Positions 1-6,255 are shown, counted from the first letter of the stretch. The stretch is DNA of 7,301 nucleotides from JBBCJT01 sp037190665 (GCA_037190665.1 JBBCJT010000163.1:1-7301), one strand, 5' to 3'. A program made the numbers and translations. The notes: generated by a model from the sequence alone, not told the origin.

Positions 1-906
1 CTGGGGGCGGACGGCGCCTATGTCCGCGTCCATCACTTCGCGCGCCAGCTCGCCTCGCCCTTCCCGCTGCTCGCCGCGATGGGCGCGAGGACCAGCCGCA
101 TCGAGCTGGGCACCGCGGTGATCGACATGCGCTACGAGAACCCGCTCTACATGATCGAGGATGCGGGCGCCGCCGACCTGATCAGCGGCGGGCGCCTCCA
201 GCTCGGCCTCAGTCGCGGGTCGCCCGAACAGGTGATCGATGGCTGGCGCTATTTCGGCTACACGCCGGCCGAGGGCGAGACCGATGCGGACATGGGCCGC
301 CGGCACGCGGAGGTGTTCCTGGACGTGCTGCGCGGCCAGGGATTCGCGCAGCCCCACCCGCGCCCGATGTTCCCCAACCCGCCCGGCCTCCTGCGGCCGG
401 AGCCGCATTCGGAGGGGCTGCGCGAGCGCATCTGGTGGGGCTCCGGCTCCAACGCCACGGCGGTCTGGGCGGCGAAGCTGGGGATGAACCTGCAGAGCTC
501 CACGCTGAAGGACGACGAGACGGGCGAGCCGTTCCACATCCAGCAGGCGAAGCAGATCCGCGCCTACCGGACCGCCTGGGCGGAAGCCGGCCATGCCCGC
601 ACGCCGCGCGTCTCGGTCAGCCGCAGCATCTTCCCGCTGCTCGACGACCACGACCGCATGTATTTCGGCCGCGGCGGCAGCGAGCAGGACCAGGTCGGCT
701 TCATCGACGAGAAGACCCGCGCCATCTTCGGCCGCGGCTATACCGCCGAACCGGAGAAGCTGATCGAACAGCTTCGCACCGACGAGGCGATCGCCGAGGC
801 TGATACGCTGCTGCTGACCATCCCCAACCAGCTCGGCGTCGATTACTGCGCGCATGTCATCGAGGGGATCCTGACGCAGGTGGCGCCTGCGTTGGGATGG
901 CGCTGA
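1..906 (+). CDS. LLM class flavin-dependent oxidoreductase, 5'-truncated
   Basis: The frame is open from base 1 to a TGA at 904-906, giving 301 visible residues. The start codon lies upstream of the window, and family lengths suggest roughly 40-50 N-terminal residues are missing. The internal ATG at 79 is not the start, because typical family sequence precedes it: the V-H-H-F element (visible residues 10-13) matches the E-H-H region of bacterial luciferase-like TIM-barrel enzymes. It is followed by R-I-E-L-G-T-A-V, then I-S-G-G-R-L-Q-L-G-L-S-R-G-S, the usual F420/FMN-binding stretch, then W-W-G-S-G-S-N-A-T-A near residue 145. Members are cytosolic and oxidise or desulfonate small organic substrates using reduced flavin; the substrate cannot be read from sequence. 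The next gene starts 283 bases later with its own promoter candidate, so no operon link downstream is evident. Family assignment is firm; specific function is unknown. Confidence 0.93.
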   Translation: MGADGAYVRVHHFARQLASPFPLLAAMGARTSRIELGTAVIDMRYENPLYMIEDAGAADLISGGRLQLGLSRGSPEQVIDGWRYFGYTPAEGETDADMGRRHAEVFLDVLRGQGFAQPHPRPMFPNPPGLLRPEPHSEGLRERIWWGSGSNATAVWAAKLGMNLQSSTLKDDETGEPFHIQQAKQIRAYRTAWAEAGHARTPRVSVSRSIFPLLDDHDRMYFGRGGSEQDQVGFIDEKTRAIFGRGYTAEPEKLIEQLRTDEAIAEADTLLLTIPNQLGVDYCAHVIEGILTQVAPALGWR

Positions 907-928
907 GTCCGTCTGCGGGCATGTGCAT

Positions 929-975
929 CGACCGGCGCGGAGCAGGGTGCGTGGGTGCTTTGGGCCGCCCGGTCG
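929..975 (+). terminator. Possible 3' hairpin after the oxidoreductase gene (no U-tract)
   Basis: CGACCGG (929-935) pairs with CCGGTCG (969-975). After a one-base bulge, GCGG (937-940) pairs with CCGC (965-968), giving 11 base pairs around a 24-base loop. It begins 22 bases after the stop codon. No T-run follows, so it is not a classical intrinsic terminator. It could protect the mRNA 3' end or be chance pairing in GC-rich DNA. Confidence 0.3.
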
Positions 976-1117
976 GCATATGCCTCCAGCGGATTGGCGG
1001 GATCGCGATCCGCAACGCCTCCCACCCGTCAGGAAACCCGCACAAGCTTGGGCAGGCGGTGTCGGAAAATTTGACGGCCGGTGAATCCGTGGGACATTAA
1101 CCGACTGAAATCATTCG

Positions 1118-1135
1118 CTGGCACGGTATCTGCTT
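1118..1135 (+). promoter_or_regulatory. Sigma-54 (RpoN) -24/-12 promoter candidate for the PEP-CTERM gene
   Basis: The sequence CTGGCACGGTATCTGCTT fits the sigma-54 consensus YTGGCACG-N4-TTGCW. The -24 part is an exact match, the -12 part has CTGC instead of TTGC, and exactly 10 bases separate the conserved GG (1120-1121) from GC (1132-1133). A start site about 12 bases on (near 1145) would give a leader of about 45 bases before the ATG at 1190. In other bacteria, PEP-CTERM genes are known to be linked to RpoN and the PrsK/PrsR two-component system, which makes the match more believable. A possible activator site is the inverted pair ATTTTCCGAC (complement of 1061-1070) and ATTAACCGAC (1096-1105). 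A weak sigma-70 alternative, TTGACG at 1071 with CATTAA at 1095, is less convincing. Confidence 0.55.
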
Positions 1136-1189
1136 ACGCTGATCCAGACGCTTCGGAACCGGCATATTCCGGGGCGGGAGGGACAGCGA

Positions 1190-1759
1190 ATGATCAAGAA
1201 GCTTGTGGCAGCGGCCGCGATCGCGACGGCCGCCCTCATCGGCTCGGCGCAGGCTGCCATCGTCTATGGCGGCAACTACAGCGGCAATGATTGTGGCGGC
1301 AAGGGCGGGTTCGCCAACTGCTACGCCACCACGAGCGGCACCAACCAGGGCGGTCCCGGCTCCCCGACCATCTACAAGCAGGAGAAGGGGGGCGGTACGG
1401 ATTTCGGCAACTTCGCGAGCATCACGGGCGCCGAGTTCTCGATCAACTACGACTCCAAGACCAACACGCTGTCCTTCACCTACACGCCGGGCGCCAACGA
1501 CCCGGTGATCCACTACTTCACCGTGAAGCAGGCGAACGGCTATGCGCTGTTCTACGATCTGGGCGCACCGATCCTCAGCGCCACGATCAGCCTCAGCGAC
1601 TACTTCCCGAAGAACAAGGGCTGGTCGCACATCACCTTCTTCGACACCGGCGCACCGCCGCCGCCGGCCTTCGTGCCCGAGCCGGCCGCCCTGGCGCTGT
1701 TCGGCTCCGCGCTTCTCGGGCTCGGCCTCGCACGGCGCCGCAAGAGCGCACGCGTCTGA
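1190..1759 (+). CDS. PEP-CTERM sorting domain-containing exported protein
   Basis: This 189-residue protein has a Sec signal peptide (M-I-K-K, then a hydrophobic run) with likely cleavage after A22 (A-Q-A|A). The mature part is rich in Gly, Ser, Asn and Tyr, with two Cys (35 and 44) in an N-D-C...N-C pattern and a W-S-H-I-T-F-F-D-T stretch before the tail; I have seen similar elements in other PEP-CTERM proteins. After a Pro-rich linker (156-159) comes V-P-E-P (162-165), a hydrophobic segment (166-181) and the basic end R-R-R-K. This is the tripartite signal recognised by exosortase, which removes it and releases the protein outside the inner membrane, often linked to exopolysaccharide or floc matrix. 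GGGAGGGA at 1176-1183 supports the start. No exosortase or polysaccharide gene is in the window, so the processing enzyme must be elsewhere. The function of the mature domain is unknown. Confidence 0.93.
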   Translation: MIKKLVAAAAIATAALIGSAQAAIVYGGNYSGNDCGGKGGFANCYATTSGTNQGGPGSPTIYKQEKGGGTDFGNFASITGAEFSINYDSKTNTLSFTYTPGANDPVIHYFTVKQANGYALFYDLGAPILSATISLSDYFPKNKGWSHITFFDTGAPPPPAFVPEPAALALFGSALLGLGLARRRKSARV

Positions 1760-1779
1760 GCGGGACGTCGAACTGAAGA

Positions 1780-1803
1780 GGGGCCGCATAAGGCCCCCTT
1801 TTT
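1780..1803 (+). terminator. Rho-independent terminator of the PEP-CTERM gene
   Basis: GGGGCC (1780-1785), loop GCATAA (1786-1791), GGCCCC (1792-1797), one C, then TTTTT (1799-1803). The stem can extend by G-C and A-T pairs if A1779 is bulged. It lies 20 bases after the stop codon and is the only hairpin in the window with a clear U-tract. It separates the PEP-CTERM transcript from the PsiF-like gene. Confidence 0.85.
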
Positions 1804-1947
1804 GTTTCCGGTCCGTTCGGCGCGGACGATCGCAGTCAGAGATACCGCCTGTTTCCCGACGGCGTGTAGGCGTCGCGCCACTGCTGGCTTCGTCGGCAAT
1901 CCCGTGCTTGTCTTCCGGTGCGCCGGGGAAATGAAAGGGCACCGCCG

Positions 1948-2193
1948 ATGAAGTCTGTCATCGCTCTCGCTGCGCTGATCACCCTGACCGCGCCGGCCTT
2001 GGCCGACAGCTGCGTGGCCTCCGCCGACGCCCGGAAGCTCGCCGGGGCCGCCCGCACCAGCTTCCTGACGCGATGCGAGCGGGATGCGCAGCAGGCCTGC
2101 GACGCCCAGGCCGCCTCGCGGCATCTGGCCGGGGCCGCCAAGACAAGCTTCGTCGGCAAGTGCGTGAAAGACGCCGTAGGCGCCGCAAACTGA
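1948..2193 (+). CDS. Small secreted PsiF-repeat protein (two repeats)
   Basis: This 81-residue protein has a signal peptide with likely cleavage after A19 (A-L-A|D). The whole mature part is two copies of a 29-residue unit: C22-x-A-x-A-x4-L-x-G-x-A-R-x2-F-x3-C43 and C51-x-A-x-A-x4-L-x-G-x-A-K-x2-F-x3-C72. In each, the two Cys are 21 residues apart. This matches the PsiF repeat found in E. coli phosphate-starvation-inducible PsiF, a periplasmic protein of unknown biochemical role; the Cys pairs probably form disulfides there. The frame continues upstream to a GTG at 1918, but the ATG at 1948 is preferred: it begins the signal peptide and has AAAGGG at 1934-1939 with eight bases spacing. I see no convincing Pho box upstream, so phosphate control should not be assumed. 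Family call is good; function unknown. Confidence 0.85.
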   Translation: MKSVIALAALITLTAPALADSCVASADARKLAGAARTSFLTRCERDAQQACDAQAASRHLAGAAKTSFVGKCVKDAVGAAN

Positions 2194-2202
2194 TCATGTG
2201 AT

Positions 2203-2216
2203 GCGTCCGGCGACGC
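2203..2216 (+). terminator. Tight hairpin just after the PsiF-like gene (no U-tract)
   Basis: GCGTC (2203-2207), tetraloop CGGC, GACGC (2212-2216): a perfect five-pair stem, nine bases after the stop codon. No T-run follows, so intrinsic termination is doubtful. It may stabilise the mRNA end. Confidence 0.35.
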
Positions 2217-2242
2217 GGTCGGCGCCGCCGGTTCATGGTCAT

Positions 2243-2326
2243 CACCGCGCGGCCAACTCCATGCGCGGGGCGCGGTGCTAAGTCGGCACCGGCACCAGCC
2301 GCGAGGTGCCCCGCCCGAGTGCCGAC
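2243..2326. repeat. Two consecutive long inverted repeats in the psiF-like/pepT spacer
   Basis: First dyad: CACCGCGC (2243-2250) with GCGCGGTG (2270-2277), perfect eight-pair arms and a 19-base loop. Second dyad: GTCGGCAC (2282-2289) with GTGCCGAC (2319-2326), also perfect. It encloses GGCACC (2291-2296) with GGTGCC (2305-2310), so the second structure is a nested hairpin with an asymmetric internal loop. Possible roles are a pepT leader structure, an mRNA-end structure of the gene upstream, or a dispersed REP-like element. I recognise no named RNA family. Confidence 0.45.
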
Positions 2327-2385
2327 ACCCGCAACTGCGGTCCGATCTTCCGGTCCGGGACAAGCCGGGCAGACAGTCCGAATTT

Positions 2386-2398
2386 CAGCAGCCTGCTG
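2386..2398. promoter_or_regulatory. Perfect 13-base dyad upstream of pepT, operator candidate
   Basis: CAGCAG-C-CTGCTG is perfectly symmetric around one central base and ends 50 bases before the pepT start. Size and position suit a dimeric repressor site, but a 13-base palindrome can arise by chance in such DNA and I cannot link it to a known regulator. Confidence 0.25.
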
Positions 2399-2448
2399 GA
2401 TCACTCCCCGCGCTCTCGACCAGAATGGCCCCCATCAGGAGGGCGCCC

Positions 2449-3696
2449 ATGACCGAGACTTTCCTCGCCGAGCTCGAGGACCGGCTGCTCCGCTATGTGC
2501 GGATCGACACGCAGAGCGACGCGACATCGCCGACCACGCCCAGCACCGAGCGGCAATACGACCTGCTGCGCCTGCTGGAAAAGGAACTGGCCGGGATCGG
2601 TGCGCGCGATGTCGTGCTGACGTCCTATGGCGCGGTGCTGGCGACGATCCCTGCCACTGCCACGCACGACGTGCCGACCATTGCGCTGTGCGCGCACGTC
2701 GACACCACCGAGCAGTTCAACGGCTTCTCGGTGAAGCCGATCGTGCATCGCGCCTGGCAGGGTTCAGACATCGTGCTGCCGGATGATGCGGCACAGGTGC
2801 TGTCGGGGGCGAAGTTCCCCTATCTGGCCGGGAAGAAGGGCGAGGATATCGTCACCGCCAGCGGCACCACGCTGCTGGGCGCGGACGACAAGGCGGGCAT
2901 CGCCATCGCCATGACGGTCGCGCACCACCTTCTGGCGAACCCCGCCATCCAGCACGGAAAAATCCGCCTCTGCTTCACGCCCGACGAGGAGATCGGCCGC
3001 GGCGTGCACTCGGACCTGCCGAAGGACCTCGCGGCCGACTTCGCCTATACGCTCGACGGCGCCGACAAGGGTGAGATCGTGTACGAAACGTTCTCGGCCG
3101 ACCAGGCGAAGGTGCGGGTGGAAGGCGTCTCGGTGCATCCGGGCTGGGCCAAGGGCAAGCTGGTGAACGCGCTGCACCTGCTGGCGAAGATCCTCGACAC
3201 CTTGCCGCAGGCGACCGAGACGCCCGAGACCACCGACGGCCGCGACGGATTCTGGCACGTCACCGGCGCGCAAGGCGGTGCGGCGGCAGCCGAGATGACC
3301 ATCATCCTGCGCGACTTCGAGCGCGAGGGGCTGCGTGCGCGGGGCGAGATGCTGAAGCAGGTCTGCGCCGCCGTTGCCGCCACCGAGCCGCGCGCGAAGA
3401 TCACCTGCACGATCACCGAGCAGTACCGCAACATGCGCTACTGGCTGGAGCACGACATGCGCCCCGTGGAGATCGCCCGCGAGGCCTGCCGCGCCGCCGG
3501 CATCGCACCGTTCGAGGCACTGATCCGCGGCGGCACCGACGGCTCGCGCCTGACCGAGCTCGGCGTGCCCACACCGAACATCTTCACGGGCATGCAGGAG
3601 ATCCACGGCCCGCTGGAATGGATTTCCTTGCAGGACATGCAGGCCGCGACGCGGGTCTGTGTGAAGCTCGCGGAACTCTGGGCAAAGCAGGGTTAG
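2449..3696 (+). CDS. pepT: Peptidase T (tripeptide aminopeptidase, M20B)
   Basis: This 415-residue protein is close to E. coli PepT (about 408). PepT is a cytosolic di-zinc exopeptidase that removes the N-terminal residue from tripeptides, the last steps of peptide recycling. The family residues appear in order: H83 and catalytic D85 in A-H-V-D-T, bridging D146 in G-A-D-D-K-A-G, catalytic E180 and ligand E181 in T-P-D-E-E-I-G-R-G, D203 in Y-T-L-D-G, and H386 in E-I-H-G-P-L-E-W. V-S-V-H-P-G-W-A-K-G lies in the dimerisation/lid domain, and R-G-G-T-D-G-S-R precedes the last ligand. The frame extends further upstream, with ATGs at 2425 and before. The ATG at 2449 is chosen because AGGAGG (2437-2442) sits six bases before it and the M-T-E-T-F start aligns with family N-termini. 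It appears intact and is probably monocistronic. Confidence 0.95.
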   Translation: MTETFLAELEDRLLRYVRIDTQSDATSPTTPSTERQYDLLRLLEKELAGIGARDVVLTSYGAVLATIPATATHDVPTIALCAHVDTTEQFNGFSVKPIVHRAWQGSDIVLPDDAAQVLSGAKFPYLAGKKGEDIVTASGTTLLGADDKAGIAIAMTVAHHLLANPAIQHGKIRLCFTPDEEIGRGVHSDLPKDLAADFAYTLDGADKGEIVYETFSADQAKVRVEGVSVHPGWAKGKLVNALHLLAKILDTLPQATETPETTDGRDGFWHVTGAQGGAAAAEMTIILRDFEREGLRARGEMLKQVCAAVAATEPRAKITCTITEQYRNMRYWLEHDMRPVEIAREACRAAGIAPFEALIRGGTDGSRLTELGVPTPNIFTGMQEIHGPLEWISLQDMQAATRVCVKLAELWAKQG

Positions 3697-3715
3697 GGCA
3701 TCGGACGCCGCTGCT

Positions 3716-3731
3716 GACCGGCGAACCGGTC
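3716..3731 (+). terminator. CGAA tetraloop hairpin after pepT (no U-tract)
   Basis: GACCGG (3716-3721), loop CGAA, CCGGTC (3726-3731): a perfect six-pair stem 19 bases after the pepT stop. No T-run follows. It may stabilise the pepT 3' end or weakly attenuate read-through into asmA, which starts 58 bases later. Confidence 0.4.
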
Positions 3732-3789
3732 TGCACCGCCCGCGTTACCCCGGAGGGCCAGCCAGCCACTGGCGCCCCGGGAGCTTTGC

Positions 3790-5727
3790 ATGCGGATTTC
3801 GAAGGGGGGCCGTTGGGCCCTGGCGCTGATCGGTGTGCCGTTGCTGGCGATCGCCGTGCTGGTCGCCCTGTTCCGCTGGGACTGGCTGATCCCCTTCATC
3901 GAGCCGCGGGTATCCGCCGCGATCGGCCGGCCCGTCCACATCGCCCATCTGCATGTCCGTCTGGCCCGCAGCCCGGTCGTCACTGTCGAAGGCATCACCG
4001 TCGCCAATCCCGAGGGCTTCCCCGAACCGGCCCCCTTCGCCGAGGTGCCCAGGGCGGCTTTCCAGATCAATGCCTGGGACTGGTGGTGGCACAAGCAGCC
4101 GCTGACCCTGCCATGGATCGAGGTCGACCAGCCGATGGTCCGCGTGCTGTCCACGGCGGACGGCAAGAAGAACTACGAATTCGACCTCGGCGGCGAGGCG
4201 GTGGCGGATGCCAACGCCCCGGCGCAGCCGCCGGTCGAGATCGGCGTGCTGCGCATCCGCGCTGGCCAGGCGCGGGTCCTGCTGCCGCAGCTACGAGCCG
4301 ATTTCGCCGCCAGGATCGCCACCGAGGAGCCGCAGGGGCAGGATCCCCGCATCGTCGCCAGCGCCGAAGGCCGCTACGCCGACCAGCCGATCACCGCGGA
4401 GATGGTCGGTGGGGGTGTGCTGTCGCTGCGGAATGCGGACAAGCCCTGGCCGATCGATCTCAAGCTGGCCAATGGTCCGACCAACGCGACGCTGGTGGGC
4501 ACGATCAGCAATCCGCTCGCCTTCGCGGGCGCGGACCTCAAGCTCGAGTTCTCCGGGCCGGACATGGCGCTGCTGACGCCGCTGACCGGAGTGCCGATCC
4601 CCAAGACGCCGCGCTACCAGGTGACCGGCGCCCTGGACTATGCCGCAGACCGCATCCGCTTCCGCGAGATGGAGGGCACGGTCGGCCGCACCGATATTGC
4701 GGGCGTGATCACCGTCGATCCGCGGCCCGAGCGGCCGGATGTCACCGTGGACCTGAGTTCCCGCCTGGTGGACCTCGACGATCTGGCCGGCTTCATTGGC
4801 GAGGATCCAAATCCCGGCCGGCCCGCCCGGCGCAGCGAGAAGACCCTGCCCGACACCCCGATCAGCATCCCCAAGCTGACCGCGGCGGATATGCATGTGA
4901 AATACCGCGCCACCCAGATCCGCGGCGGCCGGCGTCAGCCGCTGGACAACCTGCGGGCCGAATTCGACATCGTCGACGGCAATATCAGCCTGCATCCGAT
5001 CGCCTTCGGCGTCGGCCGCGGCCAGATCGTGCTCAACGGCCAACTGGCGCCGCAGCCCGATGAGGCGGTGCGCGCCGAGCTGGAAATGACGTTCCAGCGG
5101 CTCGACATCTCGAAACTGATGGAGGCAGCGGGCGCGCGGGGCGGCGGGTCGCTCAATGGTCGCGCCTCCCTGGTCTCGACCGGCAAGTCGGTGGCCGAGC
5201 TGCTGGGCAATGGCAATGGGCGGGTCACGCTGCATACCAGCGGCGGCGACCTCTCGGCCCTGCTGGTGGACCTGTCGGGGTTGCGGCTGGCGGATGCGAT
5301 CCTGTCGGCGCTGGGACTTCCTGCGCGCACCAGACTGGAATGCTTCGTCGCCGACCTGGATCTGCGCCGTGGTGTGCTGCAGACCCGCGCCGCGATCATC
5401 GATACCGAGGACGCCATCATCGGCGGCACCGGCACTATCGATCTTCGGCAGGAGCGCCTCGCCTATGTGCTCCGCACCGAGTCCAAGAGCTTCACCATCG
5501 GCACCATGTCGACCGACATCCGCATCACCGGCAGTTTCCGCGACCCCAGCGTGCTGCCGGGTGCCGGCGAGCTGGCGGCACGCGGCGGAGCGGCGGTGGG
5601 GCTGGGCCTGCTTAATCCGCTGCTGGCGATCCTGCCCACGATCCAGTTCGGCACCAGCGAGGACAGCGGCTGCAATGCCCTGGCGGGCCGCGTCCGGGGG
5701 CGGGCGGGAGGCCAGAGCGGGCGCTGA
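3790..5727 (+). CDS. AsmA family protein
   Basis: This 645-residue protein has one N-terminal membrane helix (about 9-28, W-A-L-A-L-I-G to V-A-L-F), with short basic residues before it and no cleavage site, so it is anchored in the inner membrane with the bulk in the periplasm. Next comes the AsmA N-terminal region (P-R-V-S-A-A-I-G-R-P-V, then V-T-V-E-G-I-T-V-A-N-P-E-G-F), a long beta-rich middle, and the AsmA C-terminal domain from about 455 (L-N-G-R-A-S-L, G-N-G-N-G-R-V-T-L) to the usual D-S-G-C motif at 625-628. AsmA-like proteins resemble VPS13/chorein bridges and are implicated in moving phospholipid to the outer membrane and in its assembly. GGGAG at 3779-3783, six bases upstream, supports the ATG. 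The 93-base gap after pepT would permit co-transcription, but the functions are unrelated. Which AsmA paralogue this is cannot be told. Confidence 0.9.
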   Translation: MRISKGGRWALALIGVPLLAIAVLVALFRWDWLIPFIEPRVSAAIGRPVHIAHLHVRLARSPVVTVEGITVANPEGFPEPAPFAEVPRAAFQINAWDWWWHKQPLTLPWIEVDQPMVRVLSTADGKKNYEFDLGGEAVADANAPAQPPVEIGVLRIRAGQARVLLPQLRADFAARIATEEPQGQDPRIVASAEGRYADQPITAEMVGGGVLSLRNADKPWPIDLKLANGPTNATLVGTISNPLAFAGADLKLEFSGPDMALLTPLTGVPIPKTPRYQVTGALDYAADRIRFREMEGTVGRTDIAGVITVDPRPERPDVTVDLSSRLVDLDDLAGFIGEDPNPGRPARRSEKTLPDTPISIPKLTAADMHVKYRATQIRGGRRQPLDNLRAEFDIVDGNISLHPIAFGVGRGQIVLNGQLAPQPDEAVRAELEMTFQRLDISKLMEAAGARGGGSLNGRASLVSTGKSVAELLGNGNGRVTLHTSGGDLSALLVDLSGLRLADAILSALGLPARTRLECFVADLDLRRGVLQTRAAIIDTEDAIIGGTGTIDLRQERLAYVLRTESKSFTIGTMSTDIRITGSFRDPSVLPGAGELAARGGAAVGLGLLNPLLAILPTIQFGTSEDSGCNALAGRVRGRAGGQSGR

Positions 5728-5739
5728 ACCGCGGCGATC

Positions 5740-5763
5740 CTCCCAGCGGCCCGCCGGTGGGAG
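5740..5763. terminator. Hairpin between convergent asmA and the minus-strand small gene
   Basis: CTCCCA (5740-5745) pairs with TGGGAG (5758-5763). Inside, after a G-G mismatch, CGG (5747-5749) pairs with CCG (5754-5756) around a four-base loop. It lies between the two facing stop codons, so it may serve both transcripts, but there is no T-run on either side. Confidence 0.45.
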
Positions 5764-5800
5764 TCAGAGGGAGTATTCGCCCCCGGCCTTGCCTTGAGGG

Positions 5801-6040
5801 CTATGACCCTCGAATAAGCATGCTGACCCGGCGCAACGCGCCTTCTTCGTCAAACTCGAATTTTCTGCCCGCGACTCTCCCTGTGATCGGTCGCCCGGCC
5901 ACAGTGTCGGGGAAATGAACATCGTCACCGATCTGGGGCAACGTGGCGGGAGAGCCGGACGAAAGCCGGGCAAACGGCTCCTCCCTTGCCTCCTGGGACA
6001 GATCGCCGGACAGCAGAAGAAAATCGACTGCGAAGCTCAT
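5801..6040 (-). CDS. Small hypothetical protein (79 residues)
   Basis: I do not recognise this protein. It starts M-S-F-A-V-D-F-L-L-L-S-G-D-L-S, has a Ser/Pro/Gly-rich middle, then what looks like a beta-strand region: I-G-D-D-V-H-F-P, G-R-V-A-G-R-K-F-E-F-D, L-R-R-V-S-M-L-I-R. No signal peptide or membrane helix is evident, so it is probably a small cytosolic soluble protein. The frame extends upstream to an ATG at 6106, but the ATG at 6038-6040 is preferred because GAGAGG (complement of 6050-6055) lies nine bases before it and the upstream residues look non-native. The protein reads as plausible folded sequence and the opposite strand has no competing gene. Third positions have more A/T (TTT, CTT, AGA, ATT, TCA) than the flanking genes, which would fit recent acquisition or low expression. 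It is convergent with asmA and divergent from tctC. Confidence 0.6.
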   Translation of the reverse strand: MSFAVDFLLLSGDLSQEAREEPFARLSSGSPATLPQIGDDVHFPDTVAGRPITGRVAGRKFEFDEEGALRRVSMLIRGS

Positions 6041-6119
6041 CCTCTTTTGCCTCTCAACCCGATGAGCGGCGAACGCGCGCGACACGGCGGGCGTTGCATG
6101 GCGCACGCCGCGGCGGAAC

Positions 6120-6131
6120 TGCCGGCCGGCA
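6120..6131. promoter_or_regulatory. Perfect 12-base palindrome in the divergent intergenic region
   Basis: TGCCGGCCGGCA is fully symmetric and lies three bases from the next dyad, between the minus-strand small gene and tctC. It could be a second operator half or simply a GC-rich chance palindrome. Confidence 0.25.
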
Positions 6132-6133
6132 CG

Positions 6134-6152
6134 TCATAACCGGCGGGTATGA
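6134..6152. promoter_or_regulatory. 19-base near-perfect dyad, operator candidate between divergent genes
   Basis: TCATAACCGGCGGGTATGA pairs at eight of nine symmetric positions around G6143; the exception is A6139/G6147. The dyad has no room for an RNA loop, so it reads as a DNA-binding site for a dimeric regulator rather than a terminator. It is about 100 bases from both flanking starts (6040 on minus, 6256 on plus), where one regulator could control both genes. No regulator gene is in the window. Confidence 0.4.
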
Positions 6153-6193
6153 GGCCGCGACGCATTTGTCGTGGAACAGCGCGACCGCGTGCC

Positions 6194-6199
6194 CATAAT
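6194..6199 (+). promoter_or_regulatory. Possible -10 element for the tctC gene
   Basis: CATAAT matches five of six bases of TATAAT and would give a leader of roughly 50 bases. TTGTCG at 6166-6171 resembles a -35 box but is 22 bases away, too far for a standard sigma-70 promoter, so the assignment is weak. Confidence 0.25.
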
Positions 6200-6255
6200 C
6201 GGTGCCCGCTGCTGATCCCAAGCGCACGCAATGCACCGAAAATCGGGAGGATAGT

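Noticed and set aside
1001..1010. GATCGCGATC palindrome, and GGCATATGCC at 975-984
   Set aside because: Ten-base palindromes are expected by chance in a window of this size, and their position fits no particular gene control.
843..1045. Small minus-strand open frames in the spacer after the oxidoreductase gene
   Set aside because: Low-complexity Arg/Pro/Ala composition, overlap with the oxidoreductase end, and no ribosome binding site; treated as noncoding.
1097..1942. 281-codon minus-strand open frame opposite the PEP-CTERM gene
   Set aside because: It runs across the terminator and promoter of the real gene and has no recognisable motifs.
1956..1972. CTGTCATCGCTCTCGCT resembling the first half of a Pho box at the PsiF-like gene
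   Set aside because: It lies inside the signal-peptide coding sequence after the start codon and only the first half matches; not a credible PhoB site.
2764..3606. 280-codon minus-strand open frame opposite pepT
   Set aside because: Antisense to a gene with all catalytic residues intact; composition is typical of complement reading of GC-rich coding DNA.
3618..5063. 481-codon plus-strand open frame overlapping pepT's end and asmA
   Set aside because: It is an out-of-frame shadow of asmA: Arg/Pro/Gly-rich composition, no domain signs, no ribosome binding site at its start.
5915..6139. 74-codon plus-strand frame across the small minus-strand gene
   Set aside because: Its protein is basic and featureless and its start lacks a ribosome binding site; the minus-strand reading is far more protein-like.
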